Assembly (NCBI GenBank): GCA_937951625.1
Contig: CALFBP010000078.1
Span: 1-51,218 of the forward strand
Direction of reading: 5' to 3'
Length of the DNA stretch: 51,218 nucleotides
Source of the DNA: an uncultured Thermoguttaceae bacterium
GTDB taxonomy: Bacteria > Planctomycetota > Planctomycetia > Pirellulales > Thermoguttaceae
Part shown: positions 15,940 through 23,710 of the stretch, piece after piece
How positions within the stretch are numbered: position 1 is the stretch's first letter
Layout: every line of letters starts with the position of its first letter
Notes under the pieces: model-generated
What the model was told of the DNA's origin: nothing
The model's database searches: none
Seen by the model: only the letters and a program-made list of their open reading frames with translations
Position numbers and translations under genes: made by a program

Positions 15940-17723
15940 CGGATGCCTCGCGGGAATCGAGGAGCGTAATGCGTGTGGAGGAGTTGATGGGCCTTGGGCG
16001 AGCCAGGGCTGCCGAGAAAGTTCTCGTAGACCTCCTCGACAGCCGGGTTTTCATACGATTTGCGAAGCGTCTTGCCCGCGTCGATGGCATACAAGGCCGA
16101 GGCCCGCTTGCGGAGCAGCTCTGGATCTAACACGTGATAGCCCTCCGGGGGATAGGGCTGGCCGCCGCCGCCGATGCATCCGCCCGGGCAAGCCATCACT
16201 TCGATGACGTGGAACGGCTCGCCGGCCTTCACCTTATCCAGCAGAATCTTGGCGTTCGTCAGGCCGTTGGCCACGCCGACGCGGATATTGTGTTCGCCGA
16301 TGGCGACGTGGGTCTCGCGAAGCCCCTCCACGGCGCGGACTTCGGTGAACTCGAGGCGGTCGGCAGGTCGACCGGTGACCAGTTCGCTGGCGGCGCGGAG
16401 CGTGGCCTCCATCACGCCGCCGGTGGTGCCGAAAATGTCGCCCGCCCCGCTGGCCAAGCCCAAGGGGGCATCGAACTCGCCATCAGGAAGCTTGAGGAAA
16501 TCGATGCCATAGCACTTGATCATCCAAATCAGCTCCCGCGTCGTCAGCACCGCATCGGTCATCGGAACCTTGACGGTCTGCCCCTGGCCCAGCTCGGGAG
16601 CGGGGAGGTCGAGATAGTGTTCGGGCCGTCGCGCTTCGAACTTCTTCGCCACGCACGGCATCACCGCGACCATGTAGATTTTCCTCGGGTCGATCCCTTT
16701 CTTCTGCGCGTAATAGGTCTTCACCAGGGCCGAGACCATGGTCATCGGCGAGCGGCAGGTGGAGGCCAAGGGAATCAACTCGGGGTAGAACTTTTCCAAA
16801 AAGCTGATCCAGCCCGGCGAGCAGGAGGTGATCATCGGCAGCGGACCTTCCTTGAGCCGGGTGAGGAACTCGTGGGCCTCTTCGACGATCGTCATGTCGG
16901 CGCCGAAGTCGGTATCGAACACGGCGTCGAACCCCAAACGCCGCAAGGCGGTGACCATCTTGCCAGCCGACGGCGTACCCGGCGGGAGTCCGAAGCCCTC
17001 CCCGATCGCGGCGCGGATCGAAGGAGCGGTTTGCACGACCACGTGCAATTCGGGATTGGCGATCGCCTCCCAAACCCCGCCTGCGCTCCGCTTCTCGACG
17101 AACGCCGCGGTGGGGCACACGGCAATGCATTGGCCGCATTGGATACAGACCGATTCATCCATGTCGGCCATGTGGGCGGGAGCGACCACCGTGTAGAACC
17201 CGCGACCGTGTTGGCTCAGGTTGTGGACCCCTTGGATCTCCGCGCACACCCGCACGCATCGGCCGCAAAGCACGCACTTCTCGCTGTCCCGAACCACGCT
17301 GTGGCTGCTGAGATCGAGGGGGAATCGCTTGCGTTTGCCCTCGAAATGGCGTGCCCTCACGCCCATGGAGTACGCCAGGTTCTGCAACTCGCAATTCCCA
17401 TCGCGTTCGCAGATTTGGCAATCTTTGGGATGGTTGTCCAAGAGCAGCTCGACAATGTCGCGGCGGGCCTGGCGGATGTCGGGCGAATTGGTCTGGACCT
17501 CCATTCCCTCCCAGACCTTTTGGCTGCACGAGGTCATGTAGAAGCCCATGCCTTTGACCTCGACGATGCACACGCGGCAGGAGCCCATCAAGCTGAGATC
17601 GGGATGATAGCAAAGGCGGGGGATGCTGATCCCCAGGCCTTCGCAGGCCTCCATGATCGTGGTTCCCTCGGGGACCGTCACGGGCACGCCGTCGATGGTG
17701 AGATTGATTTTCTTCTTGCGCAT
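15936..17723 (-). CDS. hydA: [FeFe]-hydrogenase catalytic subunit HydA, NAD(H)-linked multimeric class
   Basis: The 595-residue subunit makes or uptakes H2 at an H-cluster. In order: a plant-type [2Fe-2S] domain (Cys38, 49, 52, 66), the His-ligated [4Fe-4S] (His98, Cys102, 105, 111), two [4Fe-4S] ferredoxin motifs (Cys150-160 and 193-203), the H-domain, and a C-terminal small-subunit-like tail (about 535-588). L2 is MPCVAKKFE (355-363) and L3 EVMACPGGC (508-516). L1 reads TSCSPGW (299-305) where the canonical form is TSCCPGW. The proton-path pair Glu281-Glu282 and Ser in CRSP are present. The ATG at 17723 fits the normal start KKINLTIDG, 5 bp after hydB. Maturases HydE, HydF and HydG are not in the window. 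Confidence 0.95.
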   Translation of the reverse strand: MRKKKINLTIDGVPVTVPEGTTIMEACEGLGISIPRLCYHPDLSLMGSCRVCIVEVKGMGFYMTSCSQKVWEGMEVQTNSPDIRQARRDIVELLLDNHPKDCQICERDGNCELQNLAYSMGVRARHFEGKRKRFPLDLSSHSVVRDSEKCVLCGRCVRVCAEIQGVHNLSQHGRGFYTVVAPAHMADMDESVCIQCGQCIAVCPTAAFVEKRSAGGVWEAIANPELHVVVQTAPSIRAAIGEGFGLPPGTPSAGKMVTALRRLGFDAVFDTDFGADMTIVEEAHEFLTRLKEGPLPMITSCSPGWISFLEKFYPELIPLASTCRSPMTMVSALVKTYYAQKKGIDPRKIYMVAVMPCVAKKFEARRPEHYLDLPAPELGQGQTVKVPMTDAVLTTRELIWMIKCYGIDFLKLPDGEFDAPLGLASGAGDIFGTTGGVMEATLRAASELVTGRPADRLEFTEVRAVEGLRETHVAIGEHNIRVGVANGLTNAKILLDKVKAGEPFHVIEVMACPGGCIGGGGQPYPPEGYHVLDPELLRKRASALYAIDAGKTLRKSYENPAVEEVYENFLGSPGSPKAHQLLHTHYAPRFPRGIR

Positions 17724-17728
17724 CTTGT

Positions 17729-19912
17729 TTATAGCCTCAGTACCGCGTCGAAGCGGCAGACCTCGAAGCACTTCCCGCACTTAACGCACTTCAACTGGTC
17801 GATTTCATGCGGTTGCCTTCGCGCACCTGTGATGCACGGCACCGGACAATTTCTCGCACAAAGCGTACAGCCGATGCACTTTTCGGGATCGATCTGGTAA
17901 TGGATCAAGGCGGTACACTTGTGGGCGGGGCACTTTTTATCGACGACGTGCGCCACGTATTCATCGCGGAAGTGTTCGAGCGTGCTCAACACCGGATTGG
18001 GGGCCGCCCGGCCCAGTCCGCAAAGCGAGGTCTTCTTCATCAACAGGGCCAGACGCTTGAGGCGATCCAAGTCCTCCAGCGTGCCCTGACCCGTGGTGAT
18101 CCGCTCCAAGATTTCCAGCATCCGCACGCTGCCCTCGCGGCAGGGCGTGCATTTCCCGCAAGATTCGTCCTGGGAGAATGTGAGGAAAAACTTGGCGATG
18201 TCGACTACGCAGTCATCCTCGTCGAGGATGATCATGCCTCCGCTGCCCATGATCGAGCCGGCCTTCGTCAGGGTGTCGAAGTCGATCGGCGTGTCGATCC
18301 ATTGGGCGGGGATGCAGCCACCGGCGGGGCCGCCCGTCTGCACGGCTTTGAGCTTTTTACCTTCAGCCACACCGCCGCCGATGTCGTAGACCACTTGCCG
18401 GAGCGTGGTGCCCATGGGCACTTCCACCAAGCCGGTATGCCGAATCTTGCCCGCCAAAGCGAAGACCTTTGTGCCGCCGCTGGCGGCCGTGCCGATGCGG
18501 CTGAACCAGTCGGCGCCGTAATTGATGATGGCGGGCACGTTGGCGAACGTCTCCACGTTGTTGATCACGGTGGGCTTGCCCCACAGGCCCGATTCGGTCG
18601 GATAGGGGGGGCGGATGCGGGGCTGGCCCCGGCCGCCCTCGATCGACTGGATCAGCGCGGTCTCCTCGCCGCAAACAAAGGCGCCCGCCCCCAGCCGAAT
18701 CTCCAGATCGAAGTCGAATCCCGATCCGAGGATGTCTTTGCCCAACAGGCCCCACTCGCGGCACTGGGCGATGGCGTTCTCGATTCGGCGGATGGCCATG
18801 GGGTATTCGGCGCGGATGTAGACGAACCCCCTGGCCGCGCCAATGGCGTAGGCCGCGATGATCATGCCCTCGACCACGTTCAAGGGATCGGACTCCAACA
18901 TGCTTCGATCCATGAAGGCCCCGGGATCGCCCTCGTCGGCGTTGCAGATCAGATAGCGGGTTTTATCGGGAGATTTGGCGGCCATGGCCCATTTTTCGCC
19001 CGTGGGAAACCCCCCGCCGCCCCGACCACGGAGTTTGGATCGGGTAATCTCTTCGATGACCCACTTGGGATTGCCCCGGCTCAGCACCTTGGTCAGGGCC
19101 TCGAAGCCACGGTAGTGGAAGTATTCTTCAATGCTCTCGGGATCGACAACGCCGTTATGCCGCAGGACGATCCGGGTCTGGCGATTGAAGAAGGCGACGT
19201 CGCCGTAGAGTTCTAGGAACTTGCGACCAATGGTCTTTCCCGGCACCTGAAGACGCTCGACAACCCGCCCGCCAAGGATGTGGCTCTGGAGGATTTCGTC
19301 CAAATCGGCCTCGTCGGCGACGCGATAGAGGACTTTGGCGGGTCGGATCAAGAGGTGGGAGCGGCGAGAAGGTTCTTCCATGTTGCACGCGCCAAAACAA
19401 CTGCCGACCGTCACGCGGACTTGTTCTGGGCCGATTCCCGCCGCCGCGAGCTTATCCTTCAAGACCGCGACAAAGCTTTTGCCTTCCCGCCAGCCGCAGC
19501 GCAGGCTGCCGCAGGTGAGGATTTCCAGGGGGACGAGGTTCTCCACTGGACCATCCAGGATGCGGTTCAAAACCGGCTGGCCGCCCAAGATATGTTGGGT
19601 GAAGATTTCGTGAACGGCCTTGCGATCGACGCGTTCATACTTGATGGGAATCTGGCCCGGCACGAGGACGCCCACGATCGGCTCCCGGCTGCATCGGCCT
19701 GTGCAGCCCGTGCGGCGCAACTGGATGTCGCTGCGGCCGGAGGCAGCCACGTGCTTCTGAAACTCGGCCAATACTTCGTCGGCCCCAGCCGCCTGCTCAC
19801 AGGTTGCGGAACCAACCTGAATATGAATCGCGCGAGCGGACGTCCTCGCCCGAAGCGCCTGTTCAGCCCTGGCGAGCAGGGCATTGAATTGCTGGGAAAC
19901 TTTGTTGGACAC
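17729..19912 (-). CDS. hydB: [FeFe]-hydrogenase flavoprotein subunit HydB (NuoF-like), with tandem Trx-like Fe-S domains
   Basis: The 727-residue subunit binds FMN and NAD(H). Two thioredoxin-like domains come first: residues 28-113 (Cys38, Cys70, Cys74) and 130-215 (Cys134, Cys139, Cys172, Cys176), both ending in HILGG. NuoF follows, with the flavin motif GRGGGGFPTG (296-305), the SLBB region, and the [4Fe-4S] ligands CGKCTPC (585-591) and Cys631. The tail has CPAHKC (661-666) and two ferredoxin clusters (679-689 and 709-719). Thermotoga-type HydB is about 100 residues shorter with one Trx-like domain (family knowledge). The start is GTG with GAGGAGG 4 bases upstream. It is the first gene of the hydBAC operon. 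Electron bifurcation with ferredoxin is possible but not proven by sequence. Confidence 0.93.
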   Translation of the reverse strand: MSNKVSQQFNALLARAEQALRARTSARAIHIQVGSATCEQAAGADEVLAEFQKHVAASGRSDIQLRRTGCTGRCSREPIVGVLVPGQIPIKYERVDRKAVHEIFTQHILGGQPVLNRILDGPVENLVPLEILTCGSLRCGWREGKSFVAVLKDKLAAAGIGPEQVRVTVGSCFGACNMEEPSRRSHLLIRPAKVLYRVADEADLDEILQSHILGGRVVERLQVPGKTIGRKFLELYGDVAFFNRQTRIVLRHNGVVDPESIEEYFHYRGFEALTKVLSRGNPKWVIEEITRSKLRGRGGGGFPTGEKWAMAAKSPDKTRYLICNADEGDPGAFMDRSMLESDPLNVVEGMIIAAYAIGAARGFVYIRAEYPMAIRRIENAIAQCREWGLLGKDILGSGFDFDLEIRLGAGAFVCGEETALIQSIEGGRGQPRIRPPYPTESGLWGKPTVINNVETFANVPAIINYGADWFSRIGTAASGGTKVFALAGKIRHTGLVEVPMGTTLRQVVYDIGGGVAEGKKLKAVQTGGPAGGCIPAQWIDTPIDFDTLTKAGSIMGSGGMIILDEDDCVVDIAKFFLTFSQDESCGKCTPCREGSVRMLEILERITTGQGTLEDLDRLKRLALLMKKTSLCGLGRAAPNPVLSTLEHFRDEYVAHVVDKKCPAHKCTALIHYQIDPEKCIGCTLCARNCPVPCITGARRQPHEIDQLKCVKCGKCFEVCRFDAVLRL

Positions 19913-20065
19913 GTCGCCTCCTCAAATGCCCTTCGTGGATGCCGCGACAAGGATACGGCACTGCGGATTCGCCCCTTGACGAAACGTCGTCCGGCGAAGC
20001 GGACCGGGGCGTGTGCAATAGCCTACCCCCCCGCGCTGCACGTCCCGCTGGTCAACGGCTATTCT

Positions 20066-20087
20066 AGCCGGCCGCGTTTTGCCGGCT
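20066..20087 (-). terminator. Possible terminator-like hairpin after the DUF502 gene
   Basis: AGCCGGC (20066-20072) pairs with GCCGGCT (20081-20087) around an 8-base loop, 57 bases after the DUF502 stop on the minus strand. The following minus-strand tract (AGAAT) is not U-rich, so termination would be weak. The adjoining 150 bp up to hydB should hold the hydrogenase promoter, but no clear hexamers or Rex-like palindrome were seen. Confidence 0.3.
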
Positions 20088-20143
20088 GCGTTCCCCGAGG
20101 AGAACGTCAATATACCAGAGATCAACCCAATGACAAGCGGCCC

Positions 20144-20803
20144 TCAGCTCGGGCGGGCGAGGAATTGCGGGGCGCTGACTCCCATGGATACGTACATGCT
20201 CATCAGGGCCTCGACGCTGACGTTGGCGGGCCGCACCGCATCGGCGGGCACGAATAGCAAACCACCGCCCACGGGCACGGGGGCCGTCGGCACGATCAGG
20301 ATATGATAGTCTCGTCCTTCGATATGGAACCGCTCCGGCGAAACCAACAAGGCCAAAACGCCGGCCCCCTTCTCGCCGCCGAAAAACCAGAACACCGCGC
20401 TCATGCCCTTCAAGTCCGCATCGCCTTTCTGATCGACGAGGCCCACCAGTTGCTTGGAGGTCCCATAAACGCTGCCGATCAGCGGGATGCGTTGCAACAA
20501 CAGGTCGAACAGGCGTTGGATCAGGTTCTTGGCGCCCGCCTGGGTCAAGGCCCCCACGAAGAAGATCGCCACCAGCACCAGCGCCGCCCCTGCGGCATAA
20601 GCCGCCGTATCGTTGGCGGCGAAAGGGAGTCCCAACTTTCGCAGGCCCTGTCCGATCGGCGTATTCGGCCCGAGGAATCGCGAGACAAACCCTCCCACCC
20701 AACTCACCACCGCCACCGTGATGACCAACGGCAGCAGGGCCAAGACTCCGGCCACGAAACACCGCACAACGCGGCCAAACGTCACGTCAATCAGCCGACG
20801 CAT
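20144..20803 (-). CDS. DUF502 family membrane protein
   Basis: The 219-residue protein has a first transmembrane helix (about 15-35, LALLPLVITVAVVSWVGGFV) and a second (about 65-88), followed by a soluble domain with LLLQRIPLIGSVYG and the later PxPVGGGLLFVP segment characteristic of DUF502. Function of the family is unknown. The start at 20803 has a clear GAAGGAG seven bases upstream, which overrides a longer frame to 20890. It lies 145 bp downstream of the phosphofructokinase gene on the same strand; co-transcription is possible but not shown. Confidence 0.85.
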   Translation of the reverse strand: MRRLIDVTFGRVVRCFVAGVLALLPLVITVAVVSWVGGFVSRFLGPNTPIGQGLRKLGLPFAANDTAAYAAGAALVLVAIFFVGALTQAGAKNLIQRLFDLLLQRIPLIGSVYGTSKQLVGLVDQKGDADLKGMSAVFWFFGGEKGAGVLALLVSPERFHIEGRDYHILIVPTAPVPVGGGLLFVPADAVRPANVSVEALMSMYVSMGVSAPQFLARPS

Positions 20804-20948
20804 CGTTGTCTCCTTCAAAGTCCTCTTGCCCAGTCTGCTTGTCACGAATTCCCCACAGCCGATCCCTGCGCACAAGGAGACGCAGTGCAAACAGTTCCGA
20901 CGACCGGAACGGGCAGCATTGGCGAGACGAGTGCCGCAGTGGGACCGG

Positions 20949-22031
20949 TCAATCGCCCAAGGAGATCCCCAAGGCCCGGGCCGTGCGGACGAACCCTCCG
21001 TCGATCGGCACTGTTTTCAACCGCCCGATCGCCTCGGCGATTTTGACGGGAGCGAAGTTCGCTCCTTGATAAGACACCATTTCCCCGAATCGATCGGCGG
21101 CGATCAAATCCACGGCCTCGGCACCGAACATCGTACACAAAACGCGATCGAAGTTGGTGGGAGAACCACCCCGTTGCAGGTGCCCCAGGACGCAGGCGCG
21201 GGTCTCCTTGCCGGTGCGTCGCTCGATCTCCGCGGCGACGATCCCGGCGATGCCGCCAAGGCGGACCTCGCGATTGGCGGCCTGTTCGGCCAAGGTCTTG
21301 AACTGGCCGCCTTTTTCCCGGGCGCCCTCGGCGACCACGACCAGCGTGAAGTGTTTTCCTGCCTTTTCGCGTTCTTCGATCTTCGCGCAGATGCTTTCAT
21401 AGGTGAAGGGGATTTCGGGGATCAAGATGACGTCGCCCCCGCCGGCGATCCCGGCGTAGAGGGCAATCCAGCCGGTATATCGCCCCATCACTTCGAGGAC
21501 CATGACGCGATTGTGGCTCTCCGCCGTGGTGTGCAACCGATCGAGGGCGTCGGTGGCGCAGGCCACGGCGGAATCGAACCCGAAGGTCAGCACCGTGGCC
21601 TCCAGGTCGTTGTCGATGGTTTTGGGGACGCCGACGACGGGCACGCCGCCCTCGAACAACTGCTGCGCGATGGTCAACGTGCCGTCGCCGCCGATGCAGA
21701 CCAGGCCGCGAATGGCGAGTTTGGCCAGCCCTACCTTGACGCCTTCGATCAACTCTTGCGGCAAACGTCGTACCTCGCCCAGGCCGACCTTGGCCGAGAA
21801 CCTGCCGCGATTGGCCGTCCCGAGGATGGTCCCGCCGCGCGTGAGCATGGGACCCAACTTGTTATAGTCGAGTTCCAAGTACCGCTGGGGCTCGAGGATG
21901 CCTTCATAGCCGCCCAAGAACCCGATGGTGTCCCAGCCCCGCTTGGCGGCGGTTTTGGCCACGGCACGAATCACCGCGTTAAGGCCCGGACAGTCGCCGC
22001 CGCCGGTTACAATGCCAATGCGCTCACTCAT
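20949..22031 (-). CDS. pfkA: 6-phosphofructokinase (mixed-substrate / group III type)
   Basis: The 360-residue enzyme phosphorylates fructose 6-phosphate to fructose 1,6-bisphosphate. GGGDCPGLN (10-18) begins the fold; the phosphoryl-donor site is GGDGT (114-118), and PKTIDND (136-142) carries the sugar-phosphate residues and catalytic Asp. Gly at the GGDG position points to ATP as donor, whereas Asp marks pyrophosphate enzymes; Lys137 in PKTIDND is the residue seen in pyrophosphate and group III enzymes. The combination is that of the mixed-substrate group, mostly ATP-dependent. The ATG at 22031 is supported by GGGAGGAC upstream; a start at 22070 is less likely. Confidence 0.92.
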   Translation of the reverse strand: MSERIGIVTGGGDCPGLNAVIRAVAKTAAKRGWDTIGFLGGYEGILEPQRYLELDYNKLGPMLTRGGTILGTANRGRFSAKVGLGEVRRLPQELIEGVKVGLAKLAIRGLVCIGGDGTLTIAQQLFEGGVPVVGVPKTIDNDLEATVLTFGFDSAVACATDALDRLHTTAESHNRVMVLEVMGRYTGWIALYAGIAGGGDVILIPEIPFTYESICAKIEEREKAGKHFTLVVVAEGAREKGGQFKTLAEQAANREVRLGGIAGIVAAEIERRTGKETRACVLGHLQRGGSPTNFDRVLCTMFGAEAVDLIAADRFGEMVSYQGANFAPVKIAEAIGRLKTVPIDGGFVRTARALGISLGD

Positions 22032-22207
22032 CGCGGTCCTCCCGCGGAATAAGAAGGGGTGTTTTTTCAAATCGCTCCACTTGCGGAGGCGAACCCCTTG
22101 AACGTTCGTCCCACGGTACCTGCTCGCTCAGGCCGTCCCAAGATTCCAGGCGAGGCCCGAAATCTCGGGACTGGTCCGTTCGAACCAAAGGGCCTGAAGA
22201 CAGGCTT

Positions 22208-23578
22208 TTACAACTCCTTAGTAAGGCCCGGTTGGGGCGCAGGATAAATCCCATCGGGCCCGGCCTTGATGGGAGCCGGGGTGTCGAAGGTCATGTGGTC
22301 GATGTCCTTGACCAGCTCGAACTCCGACTTGACCACTTCGTCCCACGTCACCATTTGGCCCGTATGCACAGCCGCCCGGCCCATGATCGCGGCGAAATTG
22401 GCCTCGGCCCCGCGGTGCGCCTCGTTGTGCGGCTTGTCCTGACGGATGGCATCCAAGAGGACCTGCCATTCGCGGTGGTAGGGATTTTGCTCGTTTTCGG
22501 TATAGCGCCAGACGAGCTGATCTTCCTCCATGCGCTGGCTCTTGTAGATCCTGGGACTGGGGGTGGAAAGGTTCGTCATGATCACGGCCGAACCTTTCGT
22601 GCCGTGGGCATAGTCCGAATAGGTCTGCCAGCAATTGTTCATGTGCCGCGAGAAGGCGATCAGCTTCGTGCCGTCAGCAAAGGTGTACTCGACCGTGTAA
22701 TGGTCGAACAGATTGCCGCATTCAGGATAGCACCGCCCGCCCATGCCTTGGGCCGAGACCGGCCAAGCCCCCTTGGCCCAACAAGCCACGTCGATGTTGT
22801 GGCAGTGCCAGTCGATGAAAAAGCCGCTGCTGGCCCAGTTGAAGTTAGGAGCATGGCGGAGCTGGAACACCAGTTCGTTGGTATTCGGCGGCAGGCGCGG
22901 GCAGAACACCGGGCCGTGGACCCGGTAAATCCGCAACAACTGCACGTCGCCGATCTCCCCGTCGTGAATCCGCTTGATCACTTCCTGCCGTGCCTGCGAG
23001 TGACGCCACATGAAGCCCACGGACACCTTGAGGTTCTTCTTGTCGGCCTCGACGGCGGCCTTTTGCAGACGGCGCGTGGACGGCGAATCGACCGCGAACG
23101 ACTTCTCCATGAACACGTTCACGCCCTTGGAGACCGCATACTCGAAGTGCATCGGCCGGAAGGCCGCGTGGGTCGTCAAAAGCACCACGTCGCCTTTGTC
23201 CAGACAGTCGATCGCCTTTTTAAAGGCGTCAAAGCCCACGAATTGCCGCTCGGGCGGGACATCGACCTTGTCCGCGAACGCGGCGCTGAGGTTTTTCAAA
23301 CTGGCTTTCAGCCGGTCCTCGAACAGATCGGCCATGGCATAAAGCTTCACGGGTCCACCGGTGGTGGAGAAGGCGTCGGCCACCGCGCCGGTGCCGCGTC
23401 CGCCACAGCCCACCAGGGCCAGCTTGATCGTGTTGGTCTCGGCGGCGTGGACATGAGGAATCGCCACGCCCGCCAGCGCTGAGGCAGCCCCCACGCGAGC
23501 TGAGAGCCTCAAAAATTCCCGTCGTGACTGCCCACCCGAGTTGCGTGTGGTCTTCGAACTGCTAGCGAACGCGGTCAT
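22208..23578 (-). CDS. Tat-exported Gfo/Idh/MocA family oxidoreductase
   Basis: The 456-residue protein carries a twin-arginine leader (QSRREFLRLSARVG, near 17-30), an alanine-rich h-region, a Rossmann motif ALVGCGGRGTGA, and the family signature MEKSFAVD, where Ser replaces the usual Pro of EKP. The second domain contains WASSGFFIDWHCHNIDVACW, with histidines typical of the catalytic region. It is an NAD(P)-dependent oxidoreductase with unknown sugar substrate. GGAGG is 9 bases upstream of the ATG at 23578; the frame to 23647 is not needed. It lies between the sugar-acid dehydratase and the phosphofructokinase genes, all minus strand, which hints at a sugar pathway. Confidence 0.88.
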   Translation of the reverse strand: MTAFASSSKTTRNSGGQSRREFLRLSARVGAASALAGVAIPHVHAAETNTIKLALVGCGGRGTGAVADAFSTTGGPVKLYAMADLFEDRLKASLKNLSAAFADKVDVPPERQFVGFDAFKKAIDCLDKGDVVLLTTHAAFRPMHFEYAVSKGVNVFMEKSFAVDSPSTRRLQKAAVEADKKNLKVSVGFMWRHSQARQEVIKRIHDGEIGDVQLLRIYRVHGPVFCPRLPPNTNELVFQLRHAPNFNWASSGFFIDWHCHNIDVACWAKGAWPVSAQGMGGRCYPECGNLFDHYTVEYTFADGTKLIAFSRHMNNCWQTYSDYAHGTKGSAVIMTNLSTPSPRIYKSQRMEEDQLVWRYTENEQNPYHREWQVLLDAIRQDKPHNEAHRGAEANFAAIMGRAAVHTGQMVTWDEVVKSEFELVKDIDHMTFDTPAPIKAGPDGIYPAPQPGLTKEL

Positions 23579-23667
23579 GATGCGTGCCTCCTGAACTTCG
23601 ATGTCGAGACTGTCCGCCATATTAAGTACCGGCCGCGCTAGGAACAAGGCCCGGCCGAAAAGACCAC

Positions 23668-23689
23668 GCCCGATTTTATGGCGTCGGGC
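23668..23689 (-). terminator. Weak terminator candidate after the YjhG-like gene
   Basis: GCCCGA (23668-23673) pairs with TCGGGC (23684-23689) across a 10-base loop; on the minus strand TCTTTT follows a few bases later. It is 22 bases beyond the stop of the dehydratase gene. The short stem makes it tentative. Confidence 0.3.
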
Positions 23690-23710
23690 TGGCCCTCCGA
23701 CCTCAATGGT

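Noticed and set aside
16134-17900. Long (588-codon) plus-strand frame opposite hydA
   Set aside because: It is an antisense shadow of the GC-rich hydA gene; its His/Ala/Gly-rich translation shows no family.
17807-19216. Long plus-strand frame opposite hydB
   Set aside because: Antisense shadow of a high-GC gene, with His/Arg/Ala-biased translation and no motif.
20613-22052. Plus-strand frame opposite the phosphofructokinase gene
   Set aside because: Antisense to a well-supported phosphofructokinase; no domain or Shine-Dalgarno site.
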